Below, in pieces: positions 17,845 through 25,267 of a stretch of 39,029 nucleotides of DNA (its first letter is position 1; the number at the start of each line of letters is the position of its first letter). The stretch is from a virus, in the IMG/VR virus record IMGVR_UViG_3300025949_000053, positions 1-39,029 of that record, one strand, 5' to 3'. A model generated the notes under the pieces. The model ran no database searches, was not told where the DNA came from, and worked only from the letters and a program-made list of their open reading frames with translations. The position numbers and the translations under genes were made by a program.

Positions 17845-18333
17845 ATGTCGATTCTGGACCCTAACGAAATTATGTTTACTGCTTTTCAACCAAAGGTAGC
17901 TAACCGTTTCTACATGTATATTGATGGAATTCCATCCTACATTATTAAAAAAGTCACTTCTCCCCACTTTACTGATGCAGAAATCAAAATTGATCATATC
18001 AATACTTATTTCTTCGTAGCTGGTAAAAGAGAATGGCAGGATGTAACAATGGAATTATACGATCCTATTACACCTTCAGGACAACAAGCTGTAATGGAAT
18101 GGGCTCGTCTTTGTTATGAATCTGTTACAGGACGTGCTGGTTATTCTGATTTCTATAAAAAAGATATTACACTTGAACTGGTTGGACCAGTTGGAGATAT
18201 AATCGGAGAATGGAAAATGATAGGATCTTGGGTGAAAGATGCTGCTTTTGGCGAATTGGATTGGTCTGCAGGTGATCAAGCTTTGATGATACCTATTATT
18301 TTGAAAATGGATTATTGCGTCTTGAATTTCTAA
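17845..18333 (+). CDS. 19: Tail tube protein (T4 gp19 family)
   Basis: This 162-aa protein has T4-type tube features: the N-terminal PNEIMFTAFQPKVANRFYMY followed by IDGIPSYIIKKVTSP, the EWQDVTMELYDPI strand region, and a C-terminal QALMIPIILKMDYCVLNF strand. It forms the inner hexameric-ring tube through which DNA passes. Length equals that of T4 gp19 (163 aa). It directly follows the sheath gene and has an AT-rich leader without Shine-Dalgarno. Codon use looks slightly less AT-skewed than in the fibre genes, as expected for a highly made virion protein. Confidence 0.93.
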   Translation: MSILDPNEIMFTAFQPKVANRFYMYIDGIPSYIIKKVTSPHFTDAEIKIDHINTYFFVAGKREWQDVTMELYDPITPSGQQAVMEWARLCYESVTGRAGYSDFYKKDITLELVGPVGDIIGEWKMIGSWVKDAAFGELDWSAGDQALMIPIILKMDYCVLNF

Positions 18334-18345
18334 TTTAACAAACTA

Positions 18346-18942
18346 ATGAAAAAATTTAAAGACCTAGTAAGAGAATGTTATAAAGAGATCCTTAAAGAAG
18401 AATTAACGATTCCGTCTCCGGATGGAACTTCAGATTCAGCATCTGAAGAAAATAAGCAGAAAGCTAAAGATGCTACTAAAAATGGAGATGATGTAAAATT
18501 CGTAAAGCCTGGTGAATTAGAAGAAGGTTCATCGGAAGAAGGAGAACTTAACGAAGAAGAAATTGCTCCCAAAGTATCTGAAGTATTCGCAACTCTTCAA
18601 GGATTGTCTGAAGATGTTAATTCATTAAATGAATTTGCAGAAGCTAATAAAGACAAGAAACTTGAAAAACTTTCAGGAAAATTAGCTAAACATTTACATG
18701 AAGCAACCAAAGTTATTGCTGAAATGAAAGATGCAAGAGATGCTATCTTGCAAGAAGATGCTGAAAAAGCCAATATATTTGGTGATAAGGTAGTCAAAGC
18801 TCTTGGTAAATATTGTAAAGATGAAAGTCATGGAAAGAAAATCAAAGAAAAATATATGCCTTATATAGCGAAAGCTCATAAGAAAGGCAAAAAGCCTGCC
18901 GAAGTTGCAGAACGTATTAAGGATCATAGATTTGAACTATAA
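18346..18942 (+). CDS. Acidic helical protein with capsid-targeting-like N-terminus
   Basis: This 198-aa protein begins with MKKFKDLVRECYKEILKEE, an amphipathic helix. It continues with a Glu/Asp-rich linker (about 20-75), a helical middle (about 80-150) and a Lys-rich C-terminus (HGKKIKEKYMPYIAKAHKKG, HRFEL). The N-terminus loosely resembles the capsid-targeting sequence of T4 internal head proteins (MKTYQEFIAEA). That points to a packaged internal protein or scaffold-associated protein, but similarity is only in pattern. It lies 12 bp after the tube gene and before a terminator, so it ends the sheath-tube transcript. No enzyme motif is visible and I do not recognise a family. Confidence 0.6.
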   Translation: MKKFKDLVRECYKEILKEELTIPSPDGTSDSASEENKQKAKDATKNGDDVKFVKPGELEEGSSEEGELNEEEIAPKVSEVFATLQGLSEDVNSLNEFAEANKDKKLEKLSGKLAKHLHEATKVIAEMKDARDAILQEDAEKANIFGDKVVKALGKYCKDESHGKKIKEKYMPYIAKAHKKGKKPAEVAERIKDHRFEL

Positions 18943-18950
18943 AAATTGTA

Positions 18951-18988
18951 TCAGAACTCGTAATTCTGAGCTACCTTCGGAATCAGAA
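18951..18988 (+). promoter_or_regulatory. Alternative-pairing hairpins ahead of the terminator
   Basis: TTCTGA (18964-18969) can pair with TCAGAA on either side: 18951-18956 (7-base loop) or 18983-18988 (13-base loop). The second choice touches the first bases of the terminator stem. This may be a simple 3'-end structure or a switch-like element. Confidence 0.35.
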
Positions 18989-19015
18989 ACCTCCGCTTAG
19001 ACCCGGAGGTTTTTC
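18987..19015 (+). terminator. Rho-independent terminator after the tube operon
   Basis: AACCTCCG (18988-18995) pairs perfectly with CGGAGGTT (19004-19011) around an 8-base loop, flanked by one more A-T pair and followed by TTTTC. This is GC-rich in an AT-rich genome, so a real intrinsic terminator is likely. Confidence 0.85.
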
Positions 19016-19023
19016 TATTATAT

Positions 19024-19033
19024 GATATTTATA
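19024..19033 (+). promoter_or_regulatory. GATATTTATA motif before the chaperone gene
   Basis: A perfect copy of the recurring motif lies just after the terminator and 18 bp before the chaperone ATG. The terminator-motif-gene order suggests that a new transcript begins here. Confidence 0.45.
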
Positions 19034-19051
19034 TACACAAATAATTAAGTT

Positions 19052-19816
19052 ATGGCTTATCAAAAACCCACACAGGTTATTCCTCTTCCTTCAAAAGGTC
19101 TTATATACGCGAAAGACAATCCATTAAGTTCTGGTACAATAGAAATGATGTTCGGCGGAGCCGCACAAGAAGATATTTTAGCGAATGATTCTTTCAAAGA
19201 AGAAGGAACTACGATGACTCGTTTGATTAAATCGCTGATCGTATCTAAGATAAATTATGACGATATCATTGTTGGTGATAAAAATGCTATATTTGTAGCT
19301 TCTAGAATACTTATGTTTGGTAAGTATTATGATTTAAATTATCTTTTACCAGGAGAATATAAACCAAAGCAAATAAAAGTAGATCTTACTACGATTAAAG
19401 ATAAGTCATTTAATGAATCATCTATTCAACCTGGCAAGAATGAATTTGAATTTGTGTTACCTATAACAGGTGTAAATATAACTTATAAATTATTAACTCA
19501 TAAAGATGAGGAATCGATTGCTACAGAAATTGCGGCAATGAAAAAGCATTATAATGAAGAAAACACCAAAGAAGCTTCTATACATTGGTATCATAAAATT
19601 GTAGCCGTAAATGGAGATAGATCTACCGCCGCAATTAGAGACTTTGTAAATAATGGATTGATAACGATGGATTCAGTTGAATTGGGTAAAAATATGTATG
19701 AAAATTCCCCTGGTATAGATTTTAAATTCGATTATATCTTAGAAAACGGCGAGGTATTGGAGGGCCTTCCGTTACCAATAAATACTACCTTTTTTCGATC
19801 TCCATATCTCCTATAA
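19052..19816 (+). CDS. T4 gp26-like tail assembly chaperone/baseplate protein, zero-frame product
   Basis: This 254-aa frame has an N-terminal IPLPSKGLIYAKDNPLSSGT, then EDILANDSFKEEGTTMTRLI, and GDKNAIFVASRILMFGKYYD, which I recognise from the T4 gp26-type base plate protein family. It lies just upstream of the tape measure gene, the classic place of tail assembly chaperones, which coat the tape measure before tube assembly. In the zero frame it ends in FFRSPYLL, which looks unlike a natural end; a well-formed coding frame continues in +1 to 20072 (separate entry), giving about 339 aa. So there are probably two products, short and long, as in other tail chaperone pairs. A T-homopolymer sequencing error is the alternative. 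The gp26 family call is likely; the chaperone role is inferred from position and frameshift. Confidence 0.75.
   Translation: MAYQKPTQVIPLPSKGLIYAKDNPLSSGTIEMMFGGAAQEDILANDSFKEEGTTMTRLIKSLIVSKINYDDIIVGDKNAIFVASRILMFGKYYDLNYLLPGEYKPKQIKVDLTTIKDKSFNESSIQPGKNEFEFVLPITGVNITYKLLTHKDEESIATEIAAMKKHYNEENTKEASIHWYHKIVAVNGDRSTAAIRDFVNNGLITMDSVELGKNMYENSPGIDFKFDYILENGEVLEGLPLPINTTFFRSPYLL
19790..19796 (+). other. Candidate +1 frameshift slip site (TTT TTT CGA)
   Basis: In the zero frame the codons are ACC TTT TTT CGA. Sliding a Phe tRNA from TTT (19793-19795) to TTC (19794-19796) moves reading +1 into GAT at 19797. The +1 frame has a stop at 19779-19781 and the zero frame stops at 19814, so any shift must fall in this short window. 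CGA is often a slowly read codon, which would favour slippage. A -2 shift would give the same frame plus one extra Phe. Confidence 0.6.
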
Positions 19817-20072
19817 AAAAATATTATATGATGAGATCGATTTTTTAGTTAGAGAATCCAAAGGAGCTTATACTTTTACGGATGCTTACGAAATGCCGAC
19901 TTATCTCAGAAAGTATTATATAATGAAGATATCTGATGAAAATCAGAAACTTGCAGATGAAATAGATAAGAAAAACAAGATATTAACCAGTACAACGGAT
20001 CTTTCAAAGAGAGTTCCTCCTAAAAAACGATCAAAATCAGAAGCATATGTTACAAAAGCCGGGAAAAAATAG
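19797..20072 (+). CDS. Frameshift extension of the tail assembly chaperone (+1 frame)
   Basis: This 91-codon frame reads DLHISYKKILYDEIDFLVRE, SKGAYTFTDAYEMPTYLRKY, then a charged helix (IMKISDENQKLADEIDKKNK) and a Lys-rich tail. The 'DAYEMPTYLRKYY' part resembles the 'MPxYxRxYF' motif near the end of long tail-chaperone products and gp26-type proteins. There is no ATG, GTG or TTG start until ATG 19893, which would remove the best-conserved part, so independent initiation is unlikely. It joins the upstream frame at the T6-CGA site. The open frame has good phage-like codon use over its whole length. Its stop lies inside the hairpin at 20055-20082. Confidence 0.75.
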   Translation, partial: DLHISYKKILYDEIDFLVRESKGAYTFTDAYEMPTYLRKYYIMKISDENQKLADEIDKKNKILTSTTDLSKRVPPKKRSKSEAYVTKAGKK

Positions 20073-20082
20073 CCCCGGCTTT
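20055..20082 (+). terminator. Hairpin at the end of the chaperone extension
   Basis: AAAGCCGGG (20055-20063) pairs perfectly with CCCGGCTTT (20074-20082) around a 10-base loop that includes the stop codon. The U tract is only three bases long, so termination may be partial. The next GATATTTATA motif starts directly after it. Confidence 0.6.
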
Positions 20083-20092
20083 GATATTTATA
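20083..20092 (+). promoter_or_regulatory. GATATTTATA motif before the tape measure gene
   Basis: A perfect motif copy lies between the hairpin and the tape measure ATG (20097), only 4 bp away. If it is a promoter core, the transcript would be nearly leaderless; otherwise the start codon or the motif's role needs another explanation. Confidence 0.35.
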
Positions 20093-20096
20093 TTAT

Positions 20097-22379
20097 ATGG
20101 CTACAAATCAACCCCCTAATCAGAATCAAACCATAGATGAACTCCAAAGCATCCAGGCCAATCTATTAAATATTAATGATCAATATAGAGAATGGAATAA
20201 GCAAGCACATATATATAATTCTAGTACTATTGACACGATGAAAAAGACTACGGAATTAAATAAATTAATTTCCAAGTCTTTAGATATTTCATCAAAAATA
20301 GGGAAAGAACTTATCAAGAGAAAGGATACAAAAAGATTAATTAATCAACTTGAAGCAGAATCTAATAAATTATCAAGATCCTATCAGACTACTTATGAGA
20401 AATTAACTAAATTACAACAAAAGCAGGTTGATCTATTAGGTCAACAGCAGGATCAATTTAGATCTCTTACGAAAGAATCTGATCAATTAGAATCAGATTA
20501 TTTGGAAGCTAAAGAGAATCAAGTAGAAACTTTTGAAAAGTTATTAGACTTAGAAAATAAAGGTCTTAAAAATACTAAACAATTTGTAGATCTTGAGAAA
20601 CAATTTAACAATTATTCTCAACAAGTTCTGGATAACCAAAATGAAAAAATTAATGTTGAATCAAAGATTCAAACACTAAATAAGGAAATAGCAAAAGCAT
20701 ATAAGAACCAAGCTGTATCCACCGCTCTTGTTCAAAGAACACAAGCAGAAGCGGCTAAAAATGTTTTAAATGTAACCAGATCATTACCAAAAGAAGTTGA
20801 ACAAGGTAATAAAGCATTGCAAAAGCGAAACTTTCTACAAGAAGCTTTTTCACGAGTTCCTATTTTAAAAAACATGAAAATGCTTCCAAAACACATGGAA
20901 GATTTTGGTTTAAAAGGAACGTTGGCATTAGGTATTATTGGAGGTATAGCTGCTGGTATTGGAAAGATAATTCAATTAATGTTTAAAGCTGATTCTCAGA
21001 TAACTGATATACAGAAGAGTTTTTCAGTTTCCAGAGAGAGTGCTAAAGAATTACGTCAATCATTTTATGAGATCGCGGAGAATGCTTCGAAGTTTGCCGA
21101 TATACAAAAAGAAACCTTAATATCCGAAGAAGATATTTTCAAAACTCAATTGGAATTTAACGATGCTTTCGGTACTGCTATAGCTTTGTCTGGTCAACAG
21201 GTTGTACAATTAACAAAGATTAAGGATTTAATTGGTGTTAGTGAAGAAGGTTGGAAGAATATAATGACATATTCTCTTCAATCTAATAAATCAGTAGAAA
21301 ATATAGATAGAACGATACTTGGAACATCCAGGATTATACAGGCTCAATCTGGTGTATTACTTAATAACAAACAAATTCTTGATTCAGTGTTAAAGGCTTC
21401 TGGAGGAATAAGAGCTAATTTCAGAGGAAATGTTGAACAACTAGCTAAAGCTGTAACACAAGCAAAATTATACGGCACTTCTTTAGAAGAAATTCAAAAG
21501 ACTAGTGATTCCTTATTGGATTTTGAAACATCTATTGAATCACAATTAGAGGCAGAATTACTTATTGGTAGAAAGATCAATCTCGAAAGAGCTAGAGCTG
21601 CAGCCTTGAATGGTGATATGGTGACAGTTATGAATGAAATGGTAAAACAAGCCGGAGATTTTGATCATTTCATGAAGTATAATATCATTCAACAACAATC
21701 TCTCGCTAAGGCTTTTGGATTTAGTAGAGATGAAATGAGCGACATGTTGTTTCAACAGAAAGCTATTGAAGGATTGAGAAGACTTGGTAATAATGCAGAA
21801 AAGAAATCTTTGGTTGAAAGATACGAACAGTTGGTTAAGGAGGGAAAAAGTAGAGAGCAATTGGAACAAGTTTTAGGGGCTGAGACGGAACAACGTTTAG
21901 CTACCCAATCAGCTCAGGAAAGATTTAATAAATCTCTTCAAAAATTAGAAGATATATTTTCCAGATTATTTGAAGGAGGTCTTATACAAAAAGTTATTTC
22001 AGGAATAGCCAGTGCTGCAGAACATTTGTCATCTGGTGGATCTTTGTTGGGTATTTTGACAAATTCCGAATCTTATCAAGCGGCCAAAGCTAGAGTAAGT
22101 TCTCAAATTGGGAAAGTTCAGGATGGAGTTATTTCTCCACAAGGAGTAATTATGATATCAACTCCTCGTGGACAGATTGCAACAAATCCAGGTGATTCTG
22201 TCATAGCAACATCAAATCCTTCGTCTGTATTAAATGGAGGCAATTCATCGATAAATACAAAAGCTGTAGAAGCCAAATTAGATAAATTGATAGAATTATT
22301 CTCCAAAGGAAGAGGTATCTATTTGAATGGTCGTCAAATAGGAACGGAATTAGCTATTAGCTATAATCCCACAGCATAA
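20097..22379 (+). CDS. Tail tape measure protein
   Basis: This 760-aa protein is mostly helical: residues of about 5-240 are coiled-coil-like and Gln/Glu/Lys-rich. A hydrophobic, Gly/Ala-rich segment at about 271-295 (ALGIIGGIAAGIGKIIQLMF) could insert into a membrane. The middle is helical, and the C-terminal part has GVISPQGVIMISTPRGQIAT and ends in GRQIGTELAISYNPTA. The architecture, and the place just after a frameshifted tail chaperone, identify it as the tape measure, which sets tail length and is ejected with DNA. T4 gp29 has 590 aa; at about 1.5 angstrom per residue this one predicts a tail near 110 nm. The initiator ATG has no Shine-Dalgarno. A direct sequence match to gp29 could not be seen. 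Confidence 0.8.
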   Translation: MATNQPPNQNQTIDELQSIQANLLNINDQYREWNKQAHIYNSSTIDTMKKTTELNKLISKSLDISSKIGKELIKRKDTKRLINQLEAESNKLSRSYQTTYEKLTKLQQKQVDLLGQQQDQFRSLTKESDQLESDYLEAKENQVETFEKLLDLENKGLKNTKQFVDLEKQFNNYSQQVLDNQNEKINVESKIQTLNKEIAKAYKNQAVSTALVQRTQAEAAKNVLNVTRSLPKEVEQGNKALQKRNFLQEAFSRVPILKNMKMLPKHMEDFGLKGTLALGIIGGIAAGIGKIIQLMFKADSQITDIQKSFSVSRESAKELRQSFYEIAENASKFADIQKETLISEEDIFKTQLEFNDAFGTAIALSGQQVVQLTKIKDLIGVSEEGWKNIMTYSLQSNKSVENIDRTILGTSRIIQAQSGVLLNNKQILDSVLKASGGIRANFRGNVEQLAKAVTQAKLYGTSLEEIQKTSDSLLDFETSIESQLEAELLIGRKINLERARAAALNGDMVTVMNEMVKQAGDFDHFMKYNIIQQQSLAKAFGFSRDEMSDMLFQQKAIEGLRRLGNNAEKKSLVERYEQLVKEGKSREQLEQVLGAETEQRLATQSAQERFNKSLQKLEDIFSRLFEGGLIQKVISGIASAAEHLSSGGSLLGILTNSESYQAAKARVSSQIGKVQDGVISPQGVIMISTPRGQIATNPGDSVIATSNPSSVLNGGNSSINTKAVEAKLDKLIELFSKGRGIYLNGRQIGTELAISYNPTA

Positions 22380-22387
22380 TATTTATA
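22378..22387 (+). promoter_or_regulatory. AATATTTATA motif after the tape measure gene
   Basis: This is a one-base variant of the recurring motif, overlapping the tape measure stop codon and 19 bp before the next ATG. No hairpin is seen upstream of it. Confidence 0.3.
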
Positions 22388-22406
22388 TATACAAACACTT
22401 AAAAAT

Positions 22407-22634
22407 ATGAGCAGTTTACTTAATTTATTACCATTTTCCCGTTTTGGTTTTGGTGGAAAGAAACCAGATCAATTCGATCTTGGCCCAGGTTCAACAATAG
22501 ATAATCAGTCTTCGTTGAATAACAATCCTCCTTTTGCCACATATAAAGATGTTTATCTTCGTGGGAAGATGCCAACGAAACAGGCACCTCCTGGAACGCA
22601 ATTAAAGAAATATTTGGATAATCCTCCACAATAA
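22407..22634 (+). CDS. Small Pro/Gly-rich protein, probably tail-associated
   Basis: This 75-aa protein has a hydrophobic-aromatic start (MSSLLNLLPFSRFGFGGKKP) and a disordered-looking Pro/Asn/Gln-rich remainder (PPFATYKDVYLRGKMPTKQA, PGTQLKKYLDNPPQ). I do not recognise a family. Its stop overlaps the next ATG (TAATG), so it is probably coupled to the baseplate protein at 22634 and may be a small linker or baseplate accessory protein. Confidence 0.6.
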   Translation: MSSLLNLLPFSRFGFGGKKPDQFDLGPGSTIDNQSSLNNNPPFATYKDVYLRGKMPTKQAPPGTQLKKYLDNPPQ

Positions 22635-24427
22635 TGCCAGCTTTAACCGATTTATTAAATAATCTTTCTAGTTTCAAATACTATAAAGGATATGGAAATT
22701 TTACACAAAAATCCATACCCTTTGGTAATGACCGTCCTGGTGGTGGTTCTTCTGGCCAGCCCTATATTACTCGTAAAATAGGACAAACCTGGGATATTGC
22801 CAATGACGGTACTATGCCTATTGGTATCATAGGAACAACGGAAAGATCGGTAGCAGATGTGGAAAGAATCGGTAAATTCTTTATAAATGCACCAAATGGG
22901 CCTATTTTTATCGCAAAGCAAGTTGGCTTACAACTTAGTAATCCTAAGTTAGAGCAGCCTAAAAACGCTTCTATTCCATCTACAGGGCTATCTGGTCTTC
23001 CTGATAGAATAAAACAGGACGTTGGATCTACTCGTGTATATAATTTAGGAGTAAATACACTCGCACAGGTGGGAACAGTTGCATTTGGAAATCATTTCGA
23101 TAGGCATGGTCTGTCTCCAAATATGGATGAGAATGACAAATACTATAGAATCGTTTCTGTCAATAATCAGGATTCTTCTAATTCTAAGATAAATTCGGAT
23201 GCAGGTAATCGATTAGTAAGATATACGGCTAATTTATTGGATTCTGGACAAACTACGATAGATTCGTATAAAGGTGGGCCAGGATCCGTATATGGTATTG
23301 GAAATACTACCATTTATCGTTCGGTAGATACAATTGGTAATAATTCTCCTACACAAACACCGATAAATAATTTTACACCTTTAAAGATATCGGATCTTGC
23401 TAAAATAGGAAGAGACGGTATTTTCATAAATTCTGCTGGTAATGATAATCAAACTACGTTTGATGTTACAAAACAGGATTTTAGAGAACTGAAAAATACA
23501 TTATATCGAGCTGGATTACCACAGTCGGATTATACTACTCAAAATTTGTCTACTCGCATTGGTCGAGGAAATCCTGGTAGGTCTGGTTTGGATAGATCTG
23601 ATTATTCAGTTTCTCTTCCAGGTACTCAGGATACGATAAATCAATTATCGTTATTCTATTCATCAATGCCTCCTGGAACAGATTCAAATATCTTTGATCT
23701 TAATTCAGGAAAAGTGGTGAATGCTCCACAGGTAAGAGATATTATTAAATTTAGAATAGAAGCAATTGATAACGATAATCCCGCTTTTAGTGTGTGGATG
23801 GTATTCAGAGCTACTATCACGGATTTTAATGATAATACTGACGCTATGCTCGAGTCATATAAATATAGTGGCAGAGGCGAAAATTTCTATATATATGATG
23901 GAGCAAGTTCAAATTTCTCATTTGCTTTTACCATTGCAGCTCAATCAAGAGATGAAATGAAACCATTATATCAAAAATTGAATTATCTTAAATCTAATTT
24001 ACATCCTGATTACAATGGTGCAAATAAAATGCGAGGACCTCTTATAAAATTAACAATAGGTGATTACATATATCGTCAACCTGGATGGATTTCATCATTA
24101 AATATATCTATCCCCAATGAAGCATATTGGGAGATAGCTTTAAATGAACCTGAAGGTGGTAAAGATGCTAATATGCATGAAGTTCCTATGGTACTTAAAG
24201 TATCTATGAATTTCATACCAATTTATGATTTTTTACCTCGTAAAGGAGCTTCTACTCCGTTTATTTCTGTTAATGGTCGTAAGAGTCCTTCGGATCCTCT
24301 TAGTCCTCCAGCACCGAACAATTGGTTGGCTGATAGTGGAATTACTAAAAATAATGATGGTACTTCTCGTTATACATCGCTTCAAGATAAAATTTCAGCA
24401 GCTCGTAAAAAAGTATTGAATGCTTAA
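22634..24427 (+). CDS. Tail tube-baseplate junction structural protein (putative)
   Basis: This 597-aa protein has a Gly-rich N-terminus (FGNDRPGGGSSGQPYITRKI), and a C-terminal half with features of tube-like baseplate proteins: FSFAFTIAAQSRDEMKPLYQ, KLNYLKSNLHPDYNGANKMR, and TIGDYIYRQPGWISSLNISI followed by WEIALNEPE. Such segments (planar 'load, flatten, tube-fold' region) recall T4-like tube-initiator proteins (gp48/gp54 type) of distant T4 relatives. It lies between tape measure and hub genes, which agrees. Assignment to gp48 or gp54 specifically is not possible by eye. The gene overlaps its neighbours on both sides (TAATG upstream, 8 bp downstream). Confidence 0.6.
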   Translation: MPALTDLLNNLSSFKYYKGYGNFTQKSIPFGNDRPGGGSSGQPYITRKIGQTWDIANDGTMPIGIIGTTERSVADVERIGKFFINAPNGPIFIAKQVGLQLSNPKLEQPKNASIPSTGLSGLPDRIKQDVGSTRVYNLGVNTLAQVGTVAFGNHFDRHGLSPNMDENDKYYRIVSVNNQDSSNSKINSDAGNRLVRYTANLLDSGQTTIDSYKGGPGSVYGIGNTTIYRSVDTIGNNSPTQTPINNFTPLKISDLAKIGRDGIFINSAGNDNQTTFDVTKQDFRELKNTLYRAGLPQSDYTTQNLSTRIGRGNPGRSGLDRSDYSVSLPGTQDTINQLSLFYSSMPPGTDSNIFDLNSGKVVNAPQVRDIIKFRIEAIDNDNPAFSVWMVFRATITDFNDNTDAMLESYKYSGRGENFYIYDGASSNFSFAFTIAAQSRDEMKPLYQKLNYLKSNLHPDYNGANKMRGPLIKLTIGDYIYRQPGWISSLNISIPNEAYWEIALNEPEGGKDANMHEVPMVLKVSMNFIPIYDFLPRKGASTPFISVNGRKSPSDPLSPPAPNNWLADSGITKNNDGTSRYTSLQDKISAARKKVLNA

Positions 24428-24959
24428 ACTCACAAATATATTAAAAACTGTTTTATTGGAATTGGCTGATAATATAAAACCTTTTTCATATAGAAAAACT
24501 GGAGATTATATTAAAAATGATTCTGATAGTGTTTACCTACACGGATCTAAATATTATAATTTTGATACAGAACATAATTTATCTTATGAAGTACAAATAA
24601 CCTATTTAGGAGAAGATGACCAAAGATACAGTTATGTAGATAATGAAGGACAAATGGTTGAAATAATATTCTATACAAATGGTGAAGAAGAGGAAGGTAG
24701 TAAAAATCCGTTCGATACCACCAATAATCCGAAAGAGATTTATAGAGTAATGGGAACAATATTTGATTGTATAAAAGAAGCAAGAGAAGAAGAACCATTT
24801 GATTATGTAATTTATCAAGCTTCCGATAGGAAAAATTTTGGTAAAGATCCTAAAGCGGGAGAACAGAGAAAAAAGCTTTACGATTATTATTTTAAAAAGA
24901 TGTTTCCTGGATCTAAAATTGAAAATAAAGATAAATTTACAATTGTAACATTGAAATGA
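24420..24959 (+). CDS. Protein of unknown function in the baseplate operon
   Basis: This 179-aa protein starts with an amphipathic helix (MLKLTNILKTVLLELADNIK), then has alternating strands (YEVQITYLGEDDQRYSYVDN), an acidic stretch, and an alpha/beta C-terminus (FDYVIYQASDRKNFGKDPKA, YDYYFKKMFPGSKI). The second half looks like an acetyltransferase-like or small enzyme fold, but no catalytic signature is clear. Its N-terminal helix resembles that of the 198-aa protein at 18346, perhaps a targeting signal. It overlaps the upstream gene by 8 bp and the downstream gene by ATGA, so it is certainly in the baseplate transcript. Function unknown. Confidence 0.6.
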   Translation: MLKLTNILKTVLLELADNIKPFSYRKTGDYIKNDSDSVYLHGSKYYNFDTEHNLSYEVQITYLGEDDQRYSYVDNEGQMVEIIFYTNGEEEEGSKNPFDTTNNPKEIYRVMGTIFDCIKEAREEEPFDYVIYQASDRKNFGKDPKAGEQRKKLYDYYFKKMFPGSKIENKDKFTIVTLK

Positions 24960-25261
24960 ATAGATCACAAGGATTAGAGATATTGAAGACCAAAGATGGT
25001 AGAAGATACTATAAGACTGTTAAGTATCCTGATATTCCTTTGTCAGAAGATGATATCTATGTGATCTCCTCATTTGGAGATCGTTGTGATTTAATAGCTA
25101 GTGATTATTATCAAGGAGATACTTCTTTATATTGGATCATTCAAATAGCCAATGATATACCTCGGGATTCATTTTATATTCCAGAGGGAAATCAAACCAG
25201 GATCCCGCAGGATATAACTGGGATAATACAATCATATAACGACCTTAACGGTATAAAATAA
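24956..25261 (+). CDS. LysM-like baseplate wedge protein (gp53-like, putative)
   Basis: This 101-aa protein contains DRCDLIASDYYQGDTSLYWI followed by IQIANDIPRDSFYIPEGNQT, close in pattern to the LysM-like tail of T4 gp53 (DxLAxxxYGDxxLYWxILxAN). That domain is common in contractile-tail baseplates and helps hold wedge components together. It is shorter than T4 gp53 (196 aa), lacking the N-terminal part of that protein, so a compact homologue or analogue is likely. Its ATG overlaps the previous stop (ATGA), and the hub gene follows within a few bases. Confidence 0.65.
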   Translation: MNRSQGLEILKTKDGRRYYKTVKYPDIPLSEDDIYVISSFGDRCDLIASDYYQGDTSLYWIIQIANDIPRDSFYIPEGNQTRIPQDITGIIQSYNDLNGIK

Positions 25262-25267
25262 GTTTTG

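Noticed and set aside
18950-19012. tRNA-like sequence (TTCGGAATC near two stems) after the 198-aa gene
   Set aside because: No acceptor stem, D arm or anticodon arm can be formed in order; the parts are better explained by the hairpins and the terminator.
19893-20072. Independent 59-codon gene starting at ATG 19893
   Set aside because: The coding frame clearly extends upstream of this ATG to the slip site with chaperone-like sequence, and the ATG lacks any leader features.
25265-25267. TTG as the start of the hub protein, and TTG 34534 as the start of the helicase
   Set aside because: In both cases an in-frame ATG follows within one to four codons (25268, 34546), and ATG is used by every other gene here.
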